A stretch of DNA of 8,583 nt, from contig DQHS01000178.1 of assembly GCA_003524365.1 (NCBI GenBank), forward strand, positions 229-8,811. Reading direction: 5' to 3'. Source of the DNA: Cellvibrio sp. (lineage in GTDB: Bacteria; Pseudomonadota; Gammaproteobacteria; Pseudomonadales; Cellvibrionaceae). Of the stretch, positions 1 through 7,660 are shown in pieces (positions within the stretch are counted from its first letter, which is position 1; each line of letters starts with the position of its first letter). The position numbers and the translations under genes were made by a program. The notes under the pieces are model-generated. The model saw only the letters and a list, made by a program, of their open reading frames with translations. It was not told the DNA's origin and did not search any database.

Positions 1-336
1 TTGGATACCGAGGCAACGGAAACCTGGCTTAGTGAAACCGAACAAGACCATATCGCTGCACTGGAGTCCGAGCGCGAACGGCAACTGGCGCGCCTGCAAT
101 TGCAATTGCTCTATGGTCCGCGCAGCGACGTAGGCGCGCTGGAGCTGGAGGGTCAGTACGAAGAGTTGGCGCGGGTGCTGCTGGCGGTCATCGAAATTCC
201 GCTGCGCGCCGAGTTGCTCCCCGCACTTAGCCCGATTCTGCACCCCGCATCGATTCGCATTAACAACCTGATTCGTCCCTTTATCACCACGCCCGACCAG
301 TTGCGCTGGCTGTACCTGCAGGAGAATGCATCATGA
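1..336 (+). CDS. C-terminal part of an unidentified protein (5' truncated by window)
   Basis: An open frame runs from the first base to a TGA stop and gives 111 residues. The first codon is TTG, but no ribosome binding site can be seen because the window begins there. It is therefore most likely an internal leucine and the gene probably continues upstream. The visible part is acidic and helical at first (many E, R, Q and L residues, about 10-60), followed by a more hydrophobic segment rich in P, L and I, and it ends in LRWLYLQENAS. There is no signal peptide or membrane helix. Its stop overlaps the next start as ATGA, so it belongs to the same operon. I do not recognise the family. From its position it could be the tail of a baseplate or other structural subunit, but nothing in the sequence shows this directly. 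Confidence 0.75.
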   Translation: MDTEATETWLSETEQDHIAALESERERQLARLQLQLLYGPRSDVGALELEGQYEELARVLLAVIEIPLRAELLPALSPILHPASIRINNLIRPFITTPDQLRWLYLQENAS

Positions 337-2369
337 GTTTTCTCGAAAGCCCGTTTAATCCTATGGCGACCTTTGAAACCCAGGCGACGCTGAGCAGTAC
401 CGCGCACCTTGATCCCAAATTATCGCGCACCCACTACTACGATGGCCGCTTGCTTAAAGCCTCGGATCTTACCCGCGACCAATTTTATTTAGACGAGCGT
501 TTGAATGAAGTTGGTAGGGTGCTAGGGCAGGGCGTGGTGCGCGGGCTACAGGTAACACTCAATCCCGACCGCAGCCTTACGATTGCAACGGGTTTGGCGA
601 TTGCGCCCTCCGGCCGGGTGCTGGAATTGGAGCAAAAAGTTGAACGCTTGAACCTCACCGACGATGCGCTAATCAATAGCAACAACCCCAACTATCGCTC
701 CCTTGCCGCCGGGCTTTACGCACTGGTCATTCGCTACGCGCAAAAAGGGGTGGGCAGCGCTGAAGTCTTTCCCAAAGATTTGGAAAGCAAACGCGGTTTT
801 TATTTCAATGCCTATGAAGAGGGCGTTGAATTTGCGTTGCAAAAATTAGCGCAACCACTGCCGTTGCAACAGTTGCAGCAAATGCCCTCCGATGAAGTTT
901 CGCTCTATGCGCGCGCGCAACTGGTGCGCCCGCTGTTGGTGAATAACCCCGGTCAGCCAGTGGGGTTGGATGAAAACTCTGTCGCGCTGGGATTGTTGGC
1001 GGTGGAGCGCGGTATACCCCAATGGTTTGACCAAGGCTTGTTGCGCCGTCCATTCCGCAGCGCCCAAGCGCAGAATTACCAGCAGATCGATCTGTACAAC
1101 CACTACGACGAATTACTGCGCGCGCTGCTTGATCAACGTCAGCCATTGCCCAACCGCGACCAGTTTTTGGCGGCGCGGTATTTTTCGGTACTGCCGCCAG
1201 TGGGCGCTATTCCCAAAGGTGCACTTGATCCGGTCAACGGTTACCAGCATTTTTTCCCCGCGGGGTATGAAGTGAGTATTTCGCCACTGCGCGAAGATGA
1301 TGTCGCGGCGGTAGTGCAGCAGAGCATGGCGTTGGAGCCGATTGATCTGCAGCGCGATCGGGATGTGGACATCATGATTGCCGTGGTGTTGGACGATCTG
1401 GACTTTGCGTTTGTCGCGCGGCAATTGCAGCATTTGAATAGCGATAAAAAAGATTTTGTTCATCCACCGCATCTGGATGAATTTTTTCTTGGCAATGCCA
1501 GTTTGAATAGCGCGGCCTCCGATAATCCATCGCTGTGGAAAAATATGTGGGAGAAAACGCGGCGCGTATTTTATGTGCGCCGTCCAATTCGCGTAGCAGA
1601 AACCCAGGTGAGCGCCGTAGTGATCGCCACGGGTGATTATGAAGAATTAAAAAATTCGAGTGTTATGCAGCAACAAATAAATGATGCAAAAGCCAGCATC
1701 GTGAAGATGGAAAAAAATCTTGCCAACACGATTAATGAAAGAGAGACAGCACTGGCTGCGGGGGCGTTGTTACAAAAACAAGTCGATACCCTCAATGTTG
1801 ATTTGGAAAAGGTCAGTGCCGAATTAAAAGCGCTCAAGGAAAACGGCGCATCGAGTGCAGAAGTGGACGCGCTAACCCAGCAGCTGGCAGCTGTGCAAAA
1901 AGAGTTTGAAGCCGCACAAAAACAATTAACTACCGCGCAAACGCAAGTACAAACAGCCCACGCGGAATTTCATCAGTTGCAGCAGTTTGTGGTAAGCATT
2001 CTGGAGCCACAACCCATCAAGTGGGAGAGTTTAAATTTGCTCACCAAACTGCGCGCTTCCGAGGATGGCGAGGCGCAGGAGGCGATGAAAAAGTTGCTGG
2101 AAATGCTCACTCAGGACAGTGACAACCAACAGTTGTTAATGCAATTGCTCACCCTTATGCCTGCCCGTTACGACGCGCTCAATTGGCCGAGTTTGCTTGT
2201 TACCTTTGAACAACAACAATTCAAAGAGTTACGCGAACATCTGCGCGTCGCTGAGCCGACCAGCTATCCGGCGCTGATGTTGAAATTTGCCGAAAATGCG
2301 CCCTTTCCGGTGGAGTTACAAGGCACTTGGAAAAAACTCGCGACGCAATTGCGGCGCAGAGGAGGTTAA
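333..2369 (+). CDS. Putative baseplate/adaptor-like structural protein of a contractile-injection-type locus, HYYDGRLL family with coiled coil
   Basis: This is a 678-residue protein. The ATG at 333 overlaps the upstream stop and has AGGAG at 320-324, 8 bases away; a second in-frame ATG is residue 11. Residues 34-46 read HYYDGRLLKASDL, followed by GVVRGLQV (67-74) and ATGLAIAPSGRVLEL (85-99), a pattern I know from conserved proteins in phage-tail-like loci. A middle domain has PQWFD (229-233), LPPVGAIP (287-294), FFPAG (307-311) and EPIDL (335-339). Each of these has a counterpart in the next gene's product, so the two look like paralogues. Residues about 436-556 are a long coiled coil rich in Q, A, E, K and L, and a helical C-terminus (about 565-678) follows. 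No signal peptide, membrane segment or catalytic motif is visible, which fits a cytosolically assembled structural part. A role as a baseplate or tail-fibre adaptor is inferred. The coding sequence is real with high certainty; the function is much less sure. Confidence 0.9.
   Translation: MSFLESPFNPMATFETQATLSSTAHLDPKLSRTHYYDGRLLKASDLTRDQFYLDERLNEVGRVLGQGVVRGLQVTLNPDRSLTIATGLAIAPSGRVLELEQKVERLNLTDDALINSNNPNYRSLAAGLYALVIRYAQKGVGSAEVFPKDLESKRGFYFNAYEEGVEFALQKLAQPLPLQQLQQMPSDEVSLYARAQLVRPLLVNNPGQPVGLDENSVALGLLAVERGIPQWFDQGLLRRPFRSAQAQNYQQIDLYNHYDELLRALLDQRQPLPNRDQFLAARYFSVLPPVGAIPKGALDPVNGYQHFFPAGYEVSISPLREDDVAAVVQQSMALEPIDLQRDRDVDIMIAVVLDDLDFAFVARQLQHLNSDKKDFVHPPHLDEFFLGNASLNSAASDNPSLWKNMWEKTRRVFYVRRPIRVAETQVSAVVIATGDYEELKNSSVMQQQINDAKASIVKMEKNLANTINERETALAAGALLQKQVDTLNVDLEKVSAELKALKENGASSAEVDALTQQLAAVQKEFEAAQKQLTTAQTQVQTAHAEFHQLQQFVVSILEPQPIKWESLNLLTKLRASEDGEAQEAMKKLLEMLTQDSDNQQLLMQLLTLMPARYDALNWPSLLVTFEQQQFKELREHLRVAEPTSYPALMLKFAENAPFPVELQGTWKKLATQLRRRGG
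2360..2366 (+). promoter_or_regulatory. Strong Shine-Dalgarno site AGGAGGT that sets the start at 2372
   Basis: AGGAGGT lies inside the last codons of the preceding gene and ends 5 bases before the ATG at 2372. An in-frame ATG at 2327 would add 15 residues but would lie well inside the upstream gene and has no comparable site. The start at 2372 is therefore preferred. This is the best ribosome binding site in the window and implies efficient initiation of the second paralogue. Confidence 0.85.
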
Positions 2370-2371
2370 TC

Positions 2372-4258
2372 ATGGTGGATCAATCGATTGTGATTTCTCC
2401 GGTATATGGCAGTGCCGATATGCAGCGGTTGAATTTCATCGCTGGGCGCAGTTTGTCGCAGCAGGAATTTGCGCTTATGCAGCGCTACGTAGAAGAGCGT
2501 TGCGAAGATTTATTAGTCGCACGCCAGCCGGGTATTGTGTACGGGTTAGATGTGCAGGCCCCGCAAACTAAAGCAGAATTCAGCAACAGCAGTTTGCGCA
2601 TTAATCCCGGTGTGGGGGTGAGCTGGTCGGGGCGCGTGGTCAGTATTCGCCTGCCGCTGCATGTTAAATGGGAAGAGTTGCGGCAGGAGCATCTTGCGCG
2701 GCAAGTGGCTGAGGGCGAAGAGCCTCCCGCTAAATTGCCCGACGGATTTTATTTCCTCACCCTGCGGCGGCAAGTGCGCATTCTCGATGAAATCAAAAAA
2801 ACTGATCCCTGCACGCGCACAGAATTAGATCCGCTGCGCGATACCCGCGTGGCCACATTGGCCCAATTAAATTTGCAACCGCTACCCGCTGACAGCACTT
2901 GGCTAGATTACAGCCGTCAGCGTGTGGCTATGCAGGTATTTAAAATGTTACTCGGCAGCCACCCACTTACGCAGCCAGCGCCTTGGGAAAACAATCTACC
3001 TGAAAATAATCCACCTGAAAATAATCTTGCCGATGAAGAATCCAGCGGCTTGTTAGCAGAAAATCCGCATGAATTAAAACTGGCTTTAATTAAAGTGGTA
3101 GACAATTTCCCCCAGTGGGTTGACCCGCAGGTCGGCCGTTTACTCGCTCGCGACAATGCCGTGCAAATGGCAATGCTGGATTATTGGCACAGTATTCTTA
3201 GTGCGCCCGCGCGTTTTCGGTTGGACGGAGAGCCGGTCGAACTGGATAAGAAAAAAATTTTACAGCAATTATTGGATGTGGATTATTTACCTGCTGCAGG
3301 AAAATTTCCCGAACAGCTGATTAGTAATCTTGCTGGAAAAGTGGGTAAAAACCATCTGCAGTGGCAGCGCCCGGAGTTGCAGTTTTTCGCATATGGTTTG
3401 CAAATTGAATTGGTGCCTGTGCCTGCTAACAGTGTGATGGGGGTTATCCGTCAGGAATTGTCACGCGGGCTAATTGATTTAAGCGGTGTGGAAATGGATC
3501 GCCTGCGTTTGATGGTCGCGGTGAATCCCGATGACTACCATCCACAATTACTCAATTTGCCGGAAATTGATAAGAAGTTAGTGACGGAGGATTTGGTTAA
3601 TACACAATACCAAGCCTATCTCGCCTACAAAGCCTGGGCCGAAGCTTATTGGAATCTCTACCATAAAATTGAAGTGCGGGCACCAAAAACTGCGCCGCAA
3701 TTAACCTTAAAAACTCGCGCGGTTTTTTCCGGGCTTTATTTAACCCATATTCCTGCAGGCGCTTTTACTGACTTGAAAGATCAGCGCAGCTTACGACGTG
3801 AGCTGGCAATTCCCGATTACTCACCCGCACCCAAAAAAGCGGTGCAAATCCTGGGTGAGTTGCAAACTCGCCGCAGCGAAGAATTGCGTGCGCAAGGTAA
3901 TCCGCCCGCAAGTGCAGCCGATCTCCCGCGCCCCTGGAGTTTACTCGAACCTTTGCTGAAATCCGTTGAAGAACCCGTTTATGAAGACGTAGAAATACCG
4001 GAAGGCGATGGTTTAATTGCTGAGCGCATAGATACCCGTGAAGACATTGAAGACATCGAACAATTTATTGTGCGCACCAATCAACTCATTGATGAGGTGC
4101 GTGATTATTTGAGTTCGCAGCGGCAACAACTGGATTCCATTACCGTTTCTTTTTCCACCCTGGCGGGCGGCATTCCCGGCGATGGTACTGGCCTGAAACT
4201 CATGCGCTGGTCGGACAATCTATCGTTCGCCACCACTGTAAAATCATCGGGGGGCTAG
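2372..4258 (+). CDS. Putative baseplate/adaptor-like structural protein, divergent paralogue of the preceding gene
   Basis: This is a 628-residue protein with its start fixed by AGGAGGT at 2360-2366. The N-terminus repeats the plan of its neighbour: FIAGRSLSQQEFALMQ (22-37), then GIVYGLDV (54-61), then LRINPGVGVSWSGRVVSI (75-92). The middle also matches: PQWVD (247-251), YLPAAGKFP (305-313), FFAYGLQIELVP (338-349) and GLIDL (366-370), followed by LRLMVAVNPDD. Unlike the neighbour it has no long coiled coil. It has a short ENN-type pentapeptide repeat linker (206-220), an acidic stretch (about 532-563) and a C-terminal helix leading to a glycine-rich loop, LAGGIPGDGTGLKL (597-610). No signal peptide, membrane helix or enzyme motif is visible. 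Only 2 bases separate it from the upstream gene, so both are probably made together and may sit in one assembly. The paralogy is seen in the sequence; the baseplate or adaptor role is inferred. Confidence 0.9.
   Translation: MVDQSIVISPVYGSADMQRLNFIAGRSLSQQEFALMQRYVEERCEDLLVARQPGIVYGLDVQAPQTKAEFSNSSLRINPGVGVSWSGRVVSIRLPLHVKWEELRQEHLARQVAEGEEPPAKLPDGFYFLTLRRQVRILDEIKKTDPCTRTELDPLRDTRVATLAQLNLQPLPADSTWLDYSRQRVAMQVFKMLLGSHPLTQPAPWENNLPENNPPENNLADEESSGLLAENPHELKLALIKVVDNFPQWVDPQVGRLLARDNAVQMAMLDYWHSILSAPARFRLDGEPVELDKKKILQQLLDVDYLPAAGKFPEQLISNLAGKVGKNHLQWQRPELQFFAYGLQIELVPVPANSVMGVIRQELSRGLIDLSGVEMDRLRLMVAVNPDDYHPQLLNLPEIDKKLVTEDLVNTQYQAYLAYKAWAEAYWNLYHKIEVRAPKTAPQLTLKTRAVFSGLYLTHIPAGAFTDLKDQRSLRRELAIPDYSPAPKKAVQILGELQTRRSEELRAQGNPPASAADLPRPWSLLEPLLKSVEEPVYEDVEIPEGDGLIAERIDTREDIEDIEQFIVRTNQLIDEVRDYLSSQRQQLDSITVSFSTLAGGIPGDGTGLKLMRWSDNLSFATTVKSSGG
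2987..3031 (+). repeat. Three in-frame 15-base tandem units encoding ENN-type pentapeptides
   Basis: Units at 2987-3001, 3002-3016 and 3017-3031 encode ENNLP, ENNPP and ENNLA (residues 206-220). The first differs from the second at two bases. The third diverges at its end. The run lies in a polar, proline-containing linker between two conserved blocks of the protein, where a change in copy number would keep the reading frame. Confidence 0.85.
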
Positions 4259-4260
4259 GA
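4249..4260 (+). promoter_or_regulatory. Atypical ribosome binding region before the ATG at 4263
   Basis: Six consecutive G bases (4249-4254) end 8 bases before the ATG, and an AGGA (4257-4260), which overlaps the upstream TAG stop, ends only 2 bases before it. Neither is a standard well-spaced site, unlike the clean sites at the other junctions. Initiation here may depend more on coupling with the upstream gene, whose stop lies 4 bases before the start. Confidence 0.5.
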
Positions 4261-4262
4261 CT

Positions 4263-6143
4263 ATGGCTGATAAAATCAATGCAAATTTCGGCACGTTTAA
4301 TGTGCTATCTATTGCGCCCCTGCAAGAGACGCTGGTGCAGAAAAATTTTGTTAATTACAAGGCGCCGCGCCAAATTGAAGAGTTAATTAATGTACGGCCG
4401 CAAATACAAGAAATTTTCAATAAAAACGAAACTCTGGCTTTTAAGGATGTCGATAAACTGACACCCGCAAAATTTGGTGTGTTGGGGCATATAGATCCAT
4501 CGCGCAATATGCTGGTGGACGCGTTGGCCAGCATTAAAAGTTTACGCGATCAACTAAAAGGTAACGCCAGCTTTATCGCAAAAGCAAAAACCTTGTTTGC
4601 CGATATCGCTGCGCGCAATGACGTTGAAGATTTGGAAATCGATGTCACTTTCTGGGACAAATTTAACACCCAAAATCAGGATTTGGCGGTTATCAAATAC
4701 CCCATTAACGCTAGCAGCGAAGAAACTATTCAATTGCAGAATGTGTTGGATATCCCTAAAAAATTGGATGGAAATACCGTAATGCAAGCTTCGTCACTGT
4801 ATTCCGCCGGTCTATTTTCTGCAGGTAATACCGTTCGGGCAGACATTCGCGATATTGATAGTTTGCACGGTATCCTAATGCGCTTGCAATCCAATTTGAA
4901 TCGCGCATTGACGACTAAGAAAAATGCCCTGATAAAACTCGATCAAGAAATTCCCGAGCGCCAGCGCGAATTGGCCAATCTGGATCAGGCGCGCTTGAAA
5001 GCGCTGGGCGAAAGTAAAATGGTTGCAGCGTTGGTGGAAGAAAACTGGCGCAAAGTGGAAGCGGATTATCTCAGGCGCGAAAAAATTCTCACCAATCATC
5101 GCGGTATTTATTTTGCGCGCGCGAGTGAAACGCCGGTCGGGAAATCTACGTTATTGGATGTGGATCTGCGCTATGGAAAATTGGAAGACTTGGTGCCGGG
5201 CACTGCAATCAGCCATTTGGAATTGCCCGATGATATAGAGCCCTACATTGAAACTATTGCCGATATGCCCATCGTCAATTGGAGTTTTTTTAATCCCTAC
5301 TGGAACCAATTGCCCGCGCGCCTAACCGTGTTGAAATGGTTGGACAACCGGCGGTTGCGCCTGGGTTATCTCGCGCGGCAGCCGCGTCAGGTCGCCAGCA
5401 AATTTAACGGGCTGATGCAATCCCATCAGGCTATTTTGCAAGACTATGCGCGCTTTACTGTTGTGGCTAACAACTCACTGCAAACATTTTATCGCGAGGC
5501 AGTGCAGATTATTTCGCTGGAAGATCTGCTCACGGGTAGTCCGCATCAATTGCGCGGACGCGCACAACATTTTCGCAATCAGTTGGATCAGGCCACGCAT
5601 TTATTGCTCAGCAGTTTGCAATCAGTAACGCCCAGTTTGCGTTTGGATTGGGCCACCGCCGCCGAATTGGATCAGTTGGATTTGCGCCAACCCAATAGTT
5701 GGCCCGGTATGCAGCAAGCCAAACTAAGCGACCTGAGTGAAATGCGCACGCTGGTGGAATTGGTGAGCTGGTGGTGGCGACAATTAAATGAAAATGCCAC
5801 CAGCGCCGCCGTTACCGCACTGCGCAATTTATTACGCGCTGCACTCATGGTGTCGGTGGGTGATGACCCCAAGGAAATGCTGCACGGTTATTTACAGGCA
5901 ATACCTGTGCGCTTCCGCGCTGGCGAATTGGTGCGTGCTACTTTGAATCGCCACGCGGCTATAGGCACTGAATTGCAATTGGTTAATGAACGCGATCAAT
6001 TAGTCGGAAAACTGCATGTGGAAGATGCGGACGAGCGCGGTGCCGTATTGCGCATAGCGCAAGTGTACAACACCGAAACTGTGCAAGCCGATGCGCAATT
6101 TGCGTTGGTAGGCGTTAAGCAGGCAGTGCGGAGTTTTGTATGA
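4263..6143 (+). CDS. Unrecognised 626-residue protein of the operon, probably structural
   Basis: I do not recognise this family. The protein begins MADKINANFG with no signal peptide or membrane helix. Residues about 85-115 and 200-280 are strongly helical. The second of these (from LHGILMRLQSNLNR to RREKILTNHR) has regular leucine and charge spacing that suggests a coiled-coil hairpin. Residues 331-370 are rich in aromatic residues and proline (VNWSFFNPYWNQLP, then LKWLDNRRLRLGYLARQ). A helical bundle with SWWWRQL (502-508) follows. Residues about 547-618 look like a compact beta domain, with alternating hydrophobic residues around ELQLVNERDQLVGKLHV. GKST at 293-296 is not a Walker A motif, because the required glycine is missing. 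The start follows the previous stop by 4 bases and the stop overlaps the next start as ATGA. Gene order suggests an additional structural or assembly component of the same particle, but nothing in the sequence proves it. Confidence 0.9.
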   Translation: MADKINANFGTFNVLSIAPLQETLVQKNFVNYKAPRQIEELINVRPQIQEIFNKNETLAFKDVDKLTPAKFGVLGHIDPSRNMLVDALASIKSLRDQLKGNASFIAKAKTLFADIAARNDVEDLEIDVTFWDKFNTQNQDLAVIKYPINASSEETIQLQNVLDIPKKLDGNTVMQASSLYSAGLFSAGNTVRADIRDIDSLHGILMRLQSNLNRALTTKKNALIKLDQEIPERQRELANLDQARLKALGESKMVAALVEENWRKVEADYLRREKILTNHRGIYFARASETPVGKSTLLDVDLRYGKLEDLVPGTAISHLELPDDIEPYIETIADMPIVNWSFFNPYWNQLPARLTVLKWLDNRRLRLGYLARQPRQVASKFNGLMQSHQAILQDYARFTVVANNSLQTFYREAVQIISLEDLLTGSPHQLRGRAQHFRNQLDQATHLLLSSLQSVTPSLRLDWATAAELDQLDLRQPNSWPGMQQAKLSDLSEMRTLVELVSWWWRQLNENATSAAVTALRNLLRAALMVSVGDDPKEMLHGYLQAIPVRFRAGELVRATLNRHAAIGTELQLVNERDQLVGKLHVEDADERGAVLRIAQVYNTETVQADAQFALVGVKQAVRSFV

Positions 6144-7660
6144 GTCTGGCCAGTGTGCAGATCAATCAGTTGCGGTTGCGTGGAGATACGCGCGCTAAAA
6201 CGGCATTGCTTGCATCACTGGATTCACAGCGCTGGCCGGGTGAAGATGACCCGCGCATTATTTTTATCAACCGCCTGCAAGTGAAATCGCCGTGGTGGAT
6301 GTTAGCGCGCGAACTTGCGCAACAAAGTGAAGTGGAATATCGCACCGCTGTGACGGCGCTACAGGCGAATGCGGCCAGTAATGCGATTATGTTTGAGAGC
6401 GAAGCCAATTTGGTTGTGCAGATTCTGGTGAATTTATCCCGCAATCAATCTCCCTGGTATCAGCAAACCTGGCTGGCGCAGACTCAGCTTGCCGCTGAAC
6501 CTATGGCGGTATTGTTGCATCGGCCGGTATTGGTTCCGGAAGTATTGCAGCAACTGAATCAGCGGCAAATGCTGGCGGATTTTTTTGCGCGCTGCTCGGA
6601 AACGGATTTACAAAAATTGCTAACAAGCTTGCAGGATTTTTTAGTCGTTGGTCTGCCTGTGTATTCCATGATTCTTAATACGGCAACTGCATTGACCAAT
6701 TCTTCTGCGCGCGACAGCAAAAAACAGTTGCCGCTCGTGCAATTAAACTGGGCTGAAAGTTGGTTGCCGCTATTGCTGGCACAAGCGCAAAACAAAAACT
6801 CACAACAACTTGTACTGCAATTAATTGCCTGTTTGGGGTTGTGGCGTTTTTCACCGCAGCAGTTGCGCACTCCAGCGGCCTGGTCGCTGTGGTTAGGCGC
6901 ATTAACCGATAAAGCCAATGCAATGAATCTACCGATTACCGGTGGGCATCGCGCAGGCCAATTAGCTATTTCACAAGCATCGCCGCTCATATCCGTAACA
7001 GCAGAAAACTCTCTGCAATCTGCCGCGATCAAAACCAATGCAACCAATGGTTTGATTCAAGCAACGGGCACAGGCAAAAACGACAACGGGTCGTCAGCAG
7101 CATCGCTGCAAGTTGCGGCAGACGTTTTTAACGATAGCGAATCGGCGGATGAATCTGCAGGGACGAATTATCGCTACATCCAGCAGGCCGGATTTTTATA
7201 CTTCATTAATTGGCTGCGCGATTTCGACGGCATCAGTAACTTGCCTGCACCTTTCTCGCCCTGGTTGTGGTTGGCATTACTGCAGCGCGATTGCTGCCGT
7301 GTTTGGCAAGTGCCTGTCGATCAATCTTTGCAGGCCTTGTTGCTAGAAGTTGGTGGCTTGAGTGAGCAGGATTTGCATGAAACTGATGATGAATTTTTTA
7401 TTGCAAGCTTGCATTCAGCGCGCGAATTTTTGCAGCGCCGTATGCGTGATTTTCATTTGGATAATTGTGACTGGTTAGCTGTGCCAGCGCGCGTGCAATT
7501 AGAGCAGGCCTATCTGCAAGTGTATTTGCATGAATCTTCCGTGCGTTTGGATTTGCGCCTTGCGGGCTTGGATCTTAATCCCGGCTGGGTGCCCTGGTTG
7601 GGGCGGGTAATTTATTTTCATTTTGGTCAGTATCCTGAATCTCAGCGGGAGCATTTATAG
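6140..7660 (+). CDS. Conserved hypothetical protein next to the AAA+ ATPase of eCIS-like loci
   Basis: This is a 506-residue protein. The ATG overlaps the upstream TGA (ATGA), with GGAG at 6130-6133, 6 bases away. The N-terminus (VQINQLRLRGDTRAK, then IIFINRLQVKS at 40-50 and AIMFESEANLVVQIL at 82-96) and the C-terminus (LRLAGLDLNPGWVPWLGRV at 472-490, then IYFHF) resemble, from memory, hypothetical proteins encoded beside the ATPase in contractile-injection loci. The middle is helical and leucine-rich. Residues about 266-342 are rich in A, S, T, N and G and look disordered, followed by YIQQAGFLYFINWLRDF (346-362). That last segment is loosely like the NAGLVLL-type motif of the CIS tape-measure family (Afp14-like), which is also encoded just before the ATPase. 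A tape-measure-related role is possible but unproven, because the match is weak. There is no signal peptide. Confidence 0.9.
   Translation: MSLASVQINQLRLRGDTRAKTALLASLDSQRWPGEDDPRIIFINRLQVKSPWWMLARELAQQSEVEYRTAVTALQANAASNAIMFESEANLVVQILVNLSRNQSPWYQQTWLAQTQLAAEPMAVLLHRPVLVPEVLQQLNQRQMLADFFARCSETDLQKLLTSLQDFLVVGLPVYSMILNTATALTNSSARDSKKQLPLVQLNWAESWLPLLLAQAQNKNSQQLVLQLIACLGLWRFSPQQLRTPAAWSLWLGALTDKANAMNLPITGGHRAGQLAISQASPLISVTAENSLQSAAIKTNATNGLIQATGTGKNDNGSSAASLQVAADVFNDSESADESAGTNYRYIQQAGFLYFINWLRDFDGISNLPAPFSPWLWLALLQRDCCRVWQVPVDQSLQALLLEVGGLSEQDLHETDDEFFIASLHSAREFLQRRMRDFHLDNCDWLAVPARVQLEQAYLQVYLHESSVRLDLRLAGLDLNPGWVPWLGRVIYFHFGQYPESQREHL

Noticed and set aside
1..3. TTG at the first base as a true start codon
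   Set aside because: The upstream context is cut off, so no ribosome binding site can be assessed. A leucine codon in a gene that begins outside the window is the simpler reading.
906..920. Alternating GC tract (GCGCGCGC) as a structural or regulatory site
   Set aside because: Short runs of this kind recur in the window (for example near 5116) and are explained by coding for alanine and arginine.
805..1146. 113-residue open frame on the minus strand
   Set aside because: It lies wholly inside the 678-residue gene, has shadow-like arginine and alanine composition, and shows no family signal.
2327..2371. Upstream ATG that would extend the 628-residue protein by 15 residues
   Set aside because: It has no ribosome binding site of note and lies inside the preceding gene, whereas AGGAGGT sits correctly before the ATG at 2372.
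2287..2571. 94-residue open frame on the plus strand spanning the gene junction
   Set aside because: It runs out of frame across two well-supported genes, and its composition (many C, R and A) is that of an off-frame shadow.
5136..5153. VGKST in the 626-residue protein as a possible Walker A
   Set aside because: The glycine needed four residues before GK is absent (serine at that position), and no Walker B or P-loop fold context is visible.
6559..7047. 162-residue open frame on the minus strand
   Set aside because: It is antisense to the 506-residue gene, is rich in cysteine, serine and alanine as expected of a reverse shadow, has no recognisable motif, and would overlap a well-supported coupled gene entirely.
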